Below, piece by piece: positions 55,177-64,000 of a stretch of 64,000 nt of DNA. The number at the start of each line of letters is the position of its first letter. Within the stretch, counting starts at the first letter, position 1. The stretch lies in NCBI GenBank assembly GCA_963580285.1, contig OY757015.1:135881804-135945803 (forward strand), given 5' to 3'. Source of the stretch: Lucinisca nassula (lineage: Eukaryota > Mollusca > Bivalvia > Lucinida > Lucinidae). The notes beneath the pieces are model-generated. The model saw nothing but the letters and a program-made list of their open reading frames with translations, ran no database searches and was not told where the DNA came from. Position numbers and translations under genes: made by a program.

Positions 55177-57110
55177 AGGCTTATTGAGAATTAGAGAGAT
55201 CTAATTCAAGGTAATGTTGGTTGGTGCCTGATGCTCTGTCTCTGGTCGGGCCCATCGGAGCCTAACTGTTGGTTTTCTTTTGCTCCAGCATTTCAGTGTT
55301 TTTTTGCTGTCGAGTCCTCACCGTTGTCTCACCTCTGTGGTTCTTTGATTTTTGTGTTCACGGAGATGTTGCACTGATGAGATAGGAGGCCTTCATGCGG
55401 ACTGAATAAATTTTTTGCCTAAATCGCGACGGAAGTAAGGGCGAGGATTGTGGCCATGTAAAATCGATTTAAGCACCCCCCCCCCCCCGCCCCCAGTGGA
55501 AATCATTCCACTGACCGTTCCAAGGTGGTTCTTCTGTGGCGGTTTATTTATGGTGTTGTTTGTTACTTACTGTGTGTATCACTTGTGTCTTTTAATTTTG
55601 GATGGCCATATGGCCATTTTGTGGGAAAGTAACAGTCCTTATGGCCTTCCTTTGTTTAGGTTTCCATTATGGTCTGGTCGCTTAATGTTTGTCTTTCTTT
55701 CCCTTTGGTGTCTTTGATGGGTGGAGTAAGTTAATTGTATCGATTCCTGATCTTTGTTTTACTTCTACTTTTCATGTTGTCGCTTTCCATTGATAACCAA
55801 TCTGAAATTATTGAAGCTTTTAGCTCCACTTCTAGATATTTGGATGATTTATTAAATATTGATAATACTTATTTCGATGGTTTGGTCAGTCAGATTTACC
55901 CCCCAGATCTTCAGTTAAATAAAGCAAATTCTTCTGATACCGAGGCCCCGTTTTTGGATTTACATCTATCTATTGTAGATGGGTTTGTTTCGTGCAAAAT
56001 TTATGATAAACGAGATGACTTTGATTTTGAGATTGTAAATTTTCCTTTTTTGGATGGTGATGTTCCTCGTGCGCCATCCTATGGCGTTTATATTTCGCAA
56101 TTAATTCGATTTGCTAGAGTGTGTAGTCATGTATCTGACTTCAATACTCGTAATAAATTATAAACGGCTAAACTTCTTAATCAGGGTTATCGGTACCATA
56201 AACTACGCAACGCATTTTCAAAATTTTATAGACGCCATTCTGATTTAATTTCAAAATTCAATATTGGACTTAAATCTCTTCTGCAACAAGGTCTATCGGA
56301 ACCCGAATTTTATGGTGACTTAGTATATAAATTCAGAAAAATATGTAACCGCAATGACTTCAGCACCCAATTTCGTAAAATCATTCTTCTATATAAAAAG
56401 ATCGGGTACAATATGGATATTATACGACAGACTGCATGCATGGTATTTAACCCAGTCACGGTTGGCAACTTGGCTTCCCTATTTAATTGCACGCCGGTGG
56501 GTCAGGCCTCTGATTCTATGATGGTACCAACGTAAAGGCTTATTGAGAATTAGAGAGATCTAATTCAAGGTAATGTTGGTTGGTGCCTGATGCTCTGTCT
56601 CTGGTCGGGCCCATCGGAGTCTATCTGTTGGTTTTCTTTTGCTCAAGCATTTCAGTGGTTTCTTGCTGTCGAGTCCTCACCGTTGTCTCACCTCTGTGGT
56701 TCTTTGATTATTTGTGTTCACGGAGATGTTGCACTGATGAGTTAGGAGGCCTTCATGCGGACTGAACAAATTATTTGTCTAAATCGCGGCGGAAGTAAGG
56801 GCGAGTATTGTGGCCACGTAAAATCGATTTAAGCCCCCCCCCCCCCCCAGTGGTAATCTTTCCACTGACCGTTCCAAGGCGGTTCTTCTGTGGCGATTTA
56901 TTTATGTTGTTGTGTGTATCACTTGTGTCTTTTAATTTTGGATGGCCATATGGCCATTTTGTGGGAAAGTAACTGTCCTTATGGCCTTCCTTTGTATGGG
57001 TTTCCATTATGGTCTGATCGCTTAGTGTTTGTATTTCTTTCCCTTTGGTGTCTTTGATGGGTGGAGTAAGTTAATTGTATCGATTCCTGATCTTTGTTTT
57101 ACTTCTACTT
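54431..57110 (+). repeat. 1.34-kb direct tandem copies of the PLE 3' part
   Basis: 54431-55770 and 55771-57110 both start CATGTTGTCGCTTTCCATTG and end GATCTTTGTTTTACTTCTAC. The second copy keeps the bases deleted near 54935 and has its own stop at 56161. Each includes a poly-C tract (55476-55490; 56837-56849) and an untranslated 3' region. PLEs commonly occur as partial tandems (pseudo-LTRs). Confidence 0.88.
55735..56550 (+). pseudogene. Second, partial PLE ORF
   Basis: Starts within the tandem copy at FMLSLSIDNQSEI. It includes YLDDLL, DTEAPFLDLHLSIVDGF and FPFLDGDVPRAPSYGVYI, is interrupted by TAA at 56161, and continues to VIRQTACMV-like IIRQTACMVFNPVTVGNL. The upstream RT half is lacking. 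Confidence 0.8.
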
Positions 57111-57409
57111 AGAAGTAGCTTCATGCCACAAAGCATGGGTCCAGCCCTATAAGTTGGCAGTACAAGCGCATTTGAAGAAAAAAAAACGGGATAATGCTGA
57201 GAGCTCTTTTTAATGTGTCGGCTAATTCCCCTTTATGTCCATTACATATTTTGTTATGTTTTTTGACTAATGAAGCGGTTGTATGCAACCTGGCCCCGAT
57301 GTTATAATACTTTTTATGTTTATCTCACTTGAAAGTGAAATTTTTCTTGCTCATAATATATCAAAAGTACAAATACCATTTATGAAAATTAATTGTTGGT
57401 TTGTTTGTG

Positions 57410-57675
57410 TTGAGGATTAATGTCCCCATTTTGGAGACGTTGTTTCCGATTTTGTGGGACTTCTACCCGACAATCAGTTGAACTGACATCTCAAGCCCTA
57501 CCACCCGAAGAAACCGCTAGGATTTAAGAGAAGGTCCCAATCGCACCACTTTCATGGCTAATAACTTCTTAGTGGTTTACCAGAACTCAAAAGTTCGGTC
57601 GGTTTCAGCTCTTCGCGGAAGCACCATGGTCATACAGCTCAGTCTATTTCTCTTAGCCCCGAAGGGAGGGGGCGT
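57410..57675 (-). mobile_element. S1 retroposon, strongly diverged
   Basis: Antisense S1 landmarks (TTTTGGAGACGTTG, GATTTTGTGGGACTTCTACC, CATCTCAAGCCCT, GTGGTTTACCAG, GCCCCGAAGGGAGGGGGC) with many changes; the oldest S1 here. Confidence 0.7.
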
Positions 57676-57901
57676 ATGTTGGTATTTGAGTATTTACAAG
57701 CATTGTCAGAAATCTTCGGGCTCAATTCAATTGAGCAGAGATTTTTTTATAATCGTTGATCTACGTTGGCTTTTGCCGTTCAGCGTAGATAATGATCAGA
57801 CTGCGCAAAGACACAGTCTTGTCTTCCCTGCGCGTACGTGCTCGAAGACACATTTTCTTTTGCCGTGGCCAAAATTAATATGCATCTATGTATCTTACAG
57901 A

Positions 57902-59740
57902 ATGGCTGACAGTGTTGATGATGGTTATGGAACCAGTGACGTGTACTATGACCCTTTTTGTGAGCAGTGGCATGTATCAAAGGGTCGTAATGTACAAGGA
58001 AAAGGATTCTGCAAAGATTGTTACCAGAGTTTACACTCAGACTGCCTGGTCTTTCACAGAAACCTGCAAGGAACAAAGGGTCATACAGTTCTTGAAGGAG
58101 CTGATATGCCGAAATCAATAGCGGAAAAACCGCCACGGTTTGAAAAGTGTGAGACCCATTCTAAACAGTCACAAGACCTGTTTTGCTTTAAGCACCAGAG
58201 CTTGATTTGTTCTCTCAGCGAATCACGAAACATGCAATGTTCTTAAGGTTGAGGAGGCATGCAAAAGAATTATGACTCCGGATATAGATGATTTATATGA
58301 TACTATATATAAGTTTAAGGAAAGTGTACAGTCAGTTGCAACATCCATAGAAACGAACATTGAAAAATTGAAAACTGAAAGAGAAGACGCATTCAGAGAA
58401 GTACTAGGGTTTCATGAACAGGTCATTTCGAAAGTCAACCAAATATATGATAACTTAAAACCAACATAGAAGTGCAATATCAGTCTGAACAATCCACACT
58501 CCTGAAATACCAGGTTCAAATAAACGACCTCATGTCAGTCCTTCAAACATCACTGAATGGTATAGAACTTAAGAAAGGCAGGGCTGTTGATAGTAAACTG
58601 TTCCTGAACATACAAGACGCTATAGTCAACATAAATCAGTTAAAGAACAATGTGGATGATTTGAAGAAAAACTTAAGAGCTGTTACTCTTGCACTGGCAC
58701 CAAGCAGAGAGATTGAAGATTTTCTCGCGTCTTCAATGAAACTTGGAACGCTGCGCTCATCCGCAACAGAATTAAAGTCTGTCCGTTCAGTTTCTATGAC
58801 CGATATCAGTTTTCCTGCTGCTACTACGTCGCATTCGACATTATCTCCTGTAAGTCGACTAAGTAGCACAGGCGGTGCCACGCACAAACCAGGAACAGAT
58901 AAACCACATAAAATTGGAACATTCGAAGTGAAACTGGATGATGACAGAGAAAAATGTTGGATCACAGATATAGCAGTTACCAAAGATGGCAGGAAACTCC
59001 TGGTTGACTATAGCAATTTGAAGGTGACGATGTTTTTAAGTGATATGAAGTTTCTGTCGTCTTTGCCGGTTCCCGCAAATCCTTGGGGTGCAGTCGTGAC
59101 TAGTGAACAGGAGGCAGTTGTTGTTATCTATGGCAGCAGATTACTACGCCTTCATGTTTCAGATAGGCAGCTTGATATTAAAGAGGTAATGTATTTAAAA
59201 TTTGCCCCACAAGGAATCATTAAATATCAGAATCATTTTGTCACGGTTTCTGAGCTCACTTCTCCAGCTTCAGTTCGGTTGTTGGACTTGAAAGGAAATG
59301 TGCGCTGGATACTGGGCACCGATAAAAAGGGGTATCGATTGTTTCAGTGTCCACGGTAGGTTAGCAGCTGTGACGGTCTAACTTCACATGTGATAGTAAC
59401 AGACTTCCTTAACAACACGCTGTCGTTGGTGAAGCTACTGCACGATGGTACTGAAGTTATCGCTACCCGACAGGTTGAAAGAAAGTTACCATCAGGCATT
59501 ACTAAAGACACTAACGGTAATATGTATATCTGTTATTACGGAACCCATGCAGTGGCAGCAATAAAAGAAAATCTATCTGGCGAGAAGATAGTGTTGTCAA
59601 GTGAGAACGGTCTACGATCTTCACCACAAGCTATAGTCTTTGATGAAAGTAAAGACCAGTTCATCATATCTTATACTAATAGCAACTCCATTGACATTTT
59701 TATTTGCAACTCTGAGCGGAATGAAATATTGCAGACTTTG
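57902..59740 (+). pseudogene. TRIM-like protein pseudogene (B-box, coiled coil, NHL-like)
   Basis: From ATG at 57902 (MADSVDDGYGTSDVYYD): B-box-1-like cysteines (CEQW...GFCKDCYQSLHSDC..FHR), a B-box-2-like segment (CETHSKQSQDLFCFKHQSLIC), and a coiled coil (58272-58690, IETNIEKLKTEREDAF, LKNNVDDLKKNLRAV). A linker and a C-terminal beta-propeller-like region follow (58910-59740, WITDIAVTKDGRKLLVDYSN, PSGITKDTNGNMYICYYG). No RING domain is seen, as in many bivalve TRIM-like proteins. The frame shifts near 58220 and back near 58465, a TAG stands at 59357, and the 3' end is replaced by PLE sequence at about 59740. CTTACAG just before the ATG may be a splice acceptor. Confidence 0.82.
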
Positions 59741-59930
59741 CAAAGCCTTTTCTAAATTATATAGACATTATTTCGATTTAATTTCAAAATTCAATGTTGG
59801 ACTTGAATCTCTTCTGCAACAAGGTCTATCGGAATCCGAATTTTATGGCGACTTGTACATCATAGTGTAGATTATATTTTCTTGTCCTTTTGGATCATTG
59901 ATTCCATTGTGGAATTTTGAAAATATCTGA

Positions 59931-59976
59931 GGGTCACTGATGAGGCCTAATTGGCCGAAACTAGCTAGTCTGGCCC
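59931..59976 (+). ncRNA. Type I hammerhead ribozyme, intact core
   Basis: Stem I GGGTCA (59931-59936), CTGATGA (59937-59943), stem II GGCC (59944-59947), loop TAATT, GGCC (59953-59956), GAAA (59957-59960), palindromic CTAGCTAG for stem III (59961-59968), TC (59969-59970), cleavage, then TGGCCC (59971-59976) pairing with GGGTCA through one G-U. All core bases are conserved. Confidence 0.92.
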
Positions 59977-60190
59977 AGAAAACATGTACACTCTATATTT
60001 TTGGTTCTGTGGTGTATTCCTTGCTTCCAAAGGATAACCCTTTTATAGAACATATTTTACTTCACTACAGCTGGTGTGTGGGAATGTGTGGCGGCGGTAA
60101 AACGTCTCCCTGACCTACATCATAGTGTAGATTATATTTTCTTGTCCTTTTGGATCATTGATTCCATTGTGGAATTTTGAAAATATCTGA

Positions 60191-60236
60191 GGGTCACTGA
60201 TGAGGCCTAATTGGCCGAAACTAGCTAGTCTGGCCC
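60191..60236 (+). ncRNA. Type I hammerhead ribozyme, second copy
   Basis: Identical to 59931-59976 across all 46 bases, 260 bp downstream. Tandem identical ribozymes permit excision and circularisation of the intervening RNA. Confidence 0.92.
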
Positions 60237-61492
60237 AGAAAACATGTACACTCCATATTTTTGGTTCTGTGGTGCATTCCTTGCTTCCAAAGGATAACCC
60301 TTTTATAGAACATATTGGTATATAAATTCAGAAAACTTGCAATGCCTTCAGTATCCAATTTCGTAAAGTCATTCTTCAATATAAAAAGATTGGGTACAAC
60401 ATATATGTACAACATAAATGTAAATATAAACGATAGACTGCATGCATGGTCAGGTAGTTAACCTAATTACCGTTGATAACATTGCTTCCCTCTTTAATCA
60501 TACACCGGTGGATTAGGCCTCAGATTCTACGACGGTTCCAGCGAAAAGGATTGCTAAGAATTTATATTTAATTTTATGTAATGTTGGTTCGTACCTGAGG
60601 CTTTGTTTCTGGTCGGGTCCATCGGAGTCTAATTGTTAGTTTTCTTTTGCTCCAGCATTTCAGTTATTTGTTGCTGTCAAGTCCACACCGTTGAACATTT
60701 CATCTCTGTGAATATTTGATTTTTTGTGTTCTCGGAGATGTTGCACTGATGTGTAGGAAGCCTTCATGCGGACGTAACAAAATATTCGTCTAAATCACGA
60801 CGAAAGAGAAGGCGAGGATTGCGGCCGATGAAAATCGATTTAAGCCCCCACCCCCACCCCTCCCAGTGAAATAATAGTAATTTTCACTGTCAGTTCCATG
60901 GCGTAAAGGCTAACTGAGAATGAGAGACAATTTATGTAATGCTGGTTGGTGCCTGATGGTCTGTCCCTGGACGGGCTCATCGGAGACTAACTGTTGGTTT
61001 TCTTTTGCTTCAACATTTCAGTGGTTTCTTGCTGTCGAGTCCTCACCGTTGATTCATCTCTGTGGTTGTTTTATTTTTGTGTTCTCGGAGATGTTGCACT
61101 AATGAGTTAAGAGGTCTTCATGCGGATCTAACAAATTATTTGTCTAAATCGCGACGGAAGTAAGGGCGAGGATTGCGACAGCGTAAAATCGATTTAAGCC
61201 ACCTGGTGGAATTCGTTTCACTGACCGTTCCAATGCGGCTTTTCTGTCGTAGTTTACTTTTGTTATGGCTTTTCTTTGAGAATGTGTATCGCTTATATTT
61301 TTTGTTTTGGATAGCCAAGTTGGCCATTTTGTGAGAAAGTAAGTGATTGTCCGTTTGGCTTTCCGCTGTTGTTGTTTCCATTAGGGTCTAGTCATTTCAT
61401 ATTTGTGTATGTTTGTGTTTCTGTCCCTTTGGTGTCTCTGTTCGAAGGTGTGGGTTAATTGAATCGATTCCTGATCATTGCCTTCACTTCTA

Positions 61493-61840
61493 TTTTGAAA
61501 ATATTTAAGGGTCATTGTCGAGGCCTATTTGGCTGAATGTAGCCAGTCTGCACACCCCTCCCCCATACACACACCCCGCAAAAATAGAACTTGCTCAATT
61601 CTGTTGCGTATCCCATGCTTCAAAGAGATTACCTTTTAAAATATATCAAAACTTCTTCACAGCTGGTGTTAAGGGAATGTGTGGCGGCCATAAAAAGTCC
61701 CCTTGCCCTTCATAGTGTAGATTAAATTTTCTAGTCCTTGGGATCATTGATTTTGTTGTGGAATTTTTAAAATATTTTAGGGTCAGTGTTGGGGCCTTAG
61801 TTATCAAAACTCTCTAATCTGGTCCAGAAAAAAAATTATG
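61493..61840 (+). repeat. Two decayed hammerhead-element units
   Basis: Units with GGGTCA at 61509-61514 and 61780-61785 (offset 271) keep ATAGTGTAGATTA, GGATCATTGATT and CAGCTGGTGT...GTGTGGCGGC. Their cores are broken: CTGATGA reads TTGTCGA in the first and GTGTTGG in the second, and GAAA is altered. They follow directly on the PLE end CACTTCTATTTTG. Confidence 0.72.
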
Positions 61841-62272
61841 TTCTACAATTTACAGCTCTGTCATGTATTCCATCACCGTTTTAGAACATTTTGAAAACGT
61901 GTTTACATTGATTTGAAGCACAATGACAATATATTATGGTTGAGAAAATCACATCTTATACATACCTTTGACGTCATGCCCACCATTAGATGACCTTTAT
62001 GGCCCTACCACTGCATGCACATTTTTTTTTACAGTGATAGCCTAATGGATAAGAGGTCTTGTACTTAATCGCTAGATAAGAACCGACTCTTAATCACTAG
62101 AAAGTATTTCGAAAAATTCATTTTTAAATTTACTCACGTCACACCATGCTCACCATTTTGTGCTTTTTGTGGCTTCCGTGGCCTAGTGTGTGAAAGAAAA
62201 CTGACTCTTTGCTCGTTTGATATGCTTCGAAAATTTTGCAAGCAGCCTAACAAACTACAGTACTATAATGTT
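61841..62272. other. No gene seen
   Basis: AT-rich, with two loosely related stretches (CGTCATGCCCACCATTAGAT and CGTCACACCATGCTCACCAT). GATAGCCTAATGGATAAGAGG near 62036 is faintly tRNA-like. Confidence 0.4.
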
Positions 62273-62456
62273 ATTAATCAAGTAATTTCGTATTGGCCCA
62301 GTTACAGGACCGAGGTCGGCTGTATTGGCCCGAGGCCGAAGGCCGAGGCCATAACTGCTGTCCGAGGACTGCTTTATTGGCTAGAGACCGAAGGCCGAGG
62401 CCAATACAGCTGACCGAGGACCTGTAACTGGGCCGATGCGAAATCACTTGATTAAT
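62273..62456. repeat. 184-bp foldback element
   Basis: The arms 62273-62330 (ATTAATCAAGTAATTTCG, GGCCCAGTTACAGGACC, GGCTGTATTGGCC) and 62399-62456 are inverse copies. The centre has repeated GAGGCCGAAGGCCGAGGCC. Confidence 0.85.
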
Positions 62457-62591
62457 GCCATTTTAATTAATTGACGCAATTAAAACACATGATTTTTGAT
62501 AATTGACCTCCGGTTAATATTGGTTGAACTGGTGTAATACAGGATAGTCAGTTGATAATGTTTTTTATTAGTTTCAACTAAACAGCCAACT

Positions 62592-62912
62592 GAATTATGT
62601 AAACCGCGGCGGAAGATAAGACTAAAGGCTTGGGCTCCGTAAAACCGGTTTAAACCCGCCGCCTCGGTGTTAATAACTGGACGTCCCAAGGCGGTACTTT
62701 CGTTCCGCTTTCATTTGCTTTATGTTCGGTGATGTTCAGTTTTGTAATGCTTCTCTGTGTCGAAATTGTTTAGTTGAGTTGCCACCTGTTAACTCGGCTT
62801 GTCGGCTGTGAATCTGTTATTTGTTTGGATGTATTTGTCCCTCTTTCCCTTTGATGTTTGAGATAGGCTTTCGCAATTAATTCGATTTGCCAGAGTGTGT
62901 AGTCATGTAACT
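62592..62912 (+). mobile_element. PLE fragment, rearranged
   Basis: The 3' untranslated part (CGCGGCGGAAGATAAG, CCCTTTGATGT) is fused to a short coding piece TTCGCAATTAATTCGATTTG (62872-62912), as in the tandem PLE junctions. Confidence 0.6.
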
Positions 62913-63054
62913 CTAGAAGTATTAGGTTTAGGAGGTAATAAGTTCATATTTTGAGAGTAGAAAGAAATGCGTTTGTTCAATAGTTTCAAAATGCTAAGAT
63001 AAGAAGGCGCGTATTTTGCGATTATTGAAGGATAGTTTTCCTTATTTCTCCATA

Positions 63055-63605
63055 TAAACCTATGCTGGGGGTATTCATTTGAACCGCCCCGGGCATTGTT
63101 GGCCCCTGGGCTATAATTTGAACAGTCTTGATAGAGGTCCACTAGATGAAGCTTCACACCAAAAATAAAACACCTGGGCCTTCTGGTTTCAGACAAGAAG
63201 ATTTTATAGGTTTTCCCTATATAAGTCTATGTAAAACTGGTGGGCCCCGGAGCGGGGCATTTTTGGCCCCAGTGCTATAATTTGAACAATCTTGGTTGAG
63301 GTCCACTAGTTGAAGCTTCATACCAAATATCGTAGCCCTGGGCTTTGCAGTTTCGGAGAAGAAGATTTTTAAAGTTTTCATATAAAAAAATCTATTTTTA
63401 GCTCCTGTGGCCTAGATGTGCAATGGACCGGAACCATTTGAACAACTTTGAAAAGGGGCATCATTCCTGTGAAGTTTGGTCAAATTCCGATCAGTGGTTT
63501 AGGAGATGTCGTTTGAAGAATTGTTTACGGACGCACGCACGCTCGGACGACGGACGAAAAGTGATCGCAAAAGCCCACCTTGTCACTACGCGACAGGTGT
63601 GCTAA
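63055..63605 (+). mobile_element. Short pearl/HINE-like copy
   Basis: Two to three core units (TATAATTTGAACAGTCTTG; GGTCCACTAGTTGAAGC), the unique tail and a degraded hairpin (CCACCTTGTCACTACGCGAC-AGGTGTGCT) ending CTAAAAG. The family head is missing. Confidence 0.75.
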
Positions 63606-63742
63606 AAGGAGGAAAATCGAAAATATATTCGTATTACTCTCCCTGACCTGGCACTATGATTAACTCTCAGTGGCTCGAACTATCTTTTTCTCGAACAAAA
63701 TTTTATGCTCCCAGATGTGTTTGTGCCATTGAAGTTCGACTA

Positions 63743-63955
63743 TTAACCCTTATCTTGCTGAATATTCATTTAAGCCACACCCATTTCTGTCTATCAACCA
63801 ATCAAATTACTTGACATAATTTATTGCTACAAGTTCTTAAACTGAATGCCAAACAGTGTAGATCCTGATCAGATGGCTTCTTCAGAAGCCATCTGATCTG
63901 GATCTACACTGTTTGCAAAGATAGGGGTTGTCGTGAACAGCAAGAGAAGGGTTAA
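63743..63955. mobile_element. TTAA-flanked MITE with 67-bp central palindrome
   Basis: TTAA (63743-63746) then CCCTTATCTTGCTG; the other end is CAGCAAGAGAAGGG then TTAA (63952-63955). TTAA targets and CCC/GGG ends fit piggyBac-type MITEs. The palindrome (63850-63917) has arms CAAACAGTGTAGATCC and GATCAGATGGCTTCT with their inverse and one mismatch. Confidence 0.82.
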
Positions 63956-64000
63956 GCTTCTACAGCTGGAAGCCAATCTTACATCGTCCAATGTACGAGG

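Larger units (their letters stand above)
59855..60314 (+). mobile_element. Dimeric hammerhead retroelement inserted in a PLE
   Basis: Two direct units, offset exactly 260 bp (59855 and 60115 both start TACATCATAGTGTAGATTA), each with an intact hammerhead. The second unit stops about 56 bp short. PLE coding sequence flanks it on both sides (GGCGACTTG; GTATATAAATTCAG), and TTG at both edges may be part of a short TSD. Cleavage at 59970/59971 and 60230/60231 would release a 260-nt monomer. The inter-ribozyme body is homologous to the minus-strand element at 1-402. No ORF. Confidence 0.88.
59741..61495 (+). mobile_element. PLE 3' fragment, interrupted by hammerhead element
   Basis: AFSKLYRHYFDLIS...LLQQGLSESEFYGDL (59741-59854) is the PLE C-terminal coding part. 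It resumes at 60315 (GTATATAAATTCAGAAAA) after 460 bp of hammerhead element. The untranslated 3' region follows, partly duplicated (60535-60898 and 60899-61200), then the family end CGATTCCTGATCATTGCC (61464-61481). Confidence 0.82.

Noticed and set aside
55360..55400. Additional hammerhead at CTGATGAG (also near 56730)
   Set aside because: No GAAA core at the right distance, and no pairing for stems I and II.
57554..57901. N-terminal extension of the TRIM-like frame upstream of 57902
   Set aside because: It runs through the diverged S1 SINE and has no domain; ATG at 57902 follows an acceptor-like CTTACAG.

Overview
The window is almost wholly repetitive invertebrate DNA. Arrays of a ~168-bp unit bounded by a conserved 5' palindrome and a 3' hairpin resemble the bivalve 'pearl'/Helitron-type (HINE) repeats. 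Together with abundant SINEs, jockey/CR1-like LINEs, Ty3/gypsy elements, Penelope-like elements (PLEs) and a B-box/NHL (TRIM-like) pseudogene, this points to a bivalve mollusc. The species cannot be named from the sequence. No complete host gene is visible. The host-like pieces are a TRIM-like pseudogene (57902-59740) and two candidate minus-strand exons (23700-23950, FAR1/ZSWIM-like; 27164-27265, unknown).

Layout. 1-402: hammerhead-ribozyme (HHR) retroelement, minus strand. 1077-1722: opposed SINE copies. 1879-8628: long element with minisatellite-like inverted ends enclosing two pearl-like arrays, with a 577-bp tandem duplication at its right end. 9018-10690: dead LINE carrying a MITE. 11098-12014: long-TIR element with a perfect 9-bp target-site duplication (TSD). 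12.2-20.2 kb: SINE cluster with perfect 11-16-bp TSDs and many short palindromes. 20336-22308: pearl-like array. 24824-27066: long-TIR element with a 9-bp TSD, itself holding SINEs and a second HHR element. 27784-30551: long-TIR element with a 10-bp TSD carrying a LINE C-terminal ORF. 30612-32590: SINE split by a LINE. 32864-40950: degenerate Ty3/gypsy element whose LTRs contain a tRNA-derived SINE. 41.6-45.5 kb: LINE, PLE and pearl-like fossils. 45661-52518: young, nearly intact Ty3/gypsy element with 743-bp LTRs. 53578-57110: PLE with a partial tandem copy. 57902-61495: TRIM-like pseudogene truncated by a PLE, which is itself interrupted by a dimeric HHR element. The remainder is PLE, palindrome and pearl-like fragments plus a TTAA-flanked MITE.

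The most interesting system is a family of small hammerhead-ribozyme retroelements (retrozyme-like). There are four ribozymes with intact cores: minus strand 46-91 and 26098-26143, plus strand 59931-59976 and 60191-60236. Two decayed copies follow at 61509 and 61780. Monomers are 345 or 260 nt between cleavage sites. The two size classes share a conserved body, and they sit next to or inside PLEs and SINEs. A second theme is at least three, probably four, elements with long inverted ends and 9-10-bp TSDs, the pattern of Mutator-like (MULE) transposons. Two of them, probably related, have ends built of short tandem motifs.
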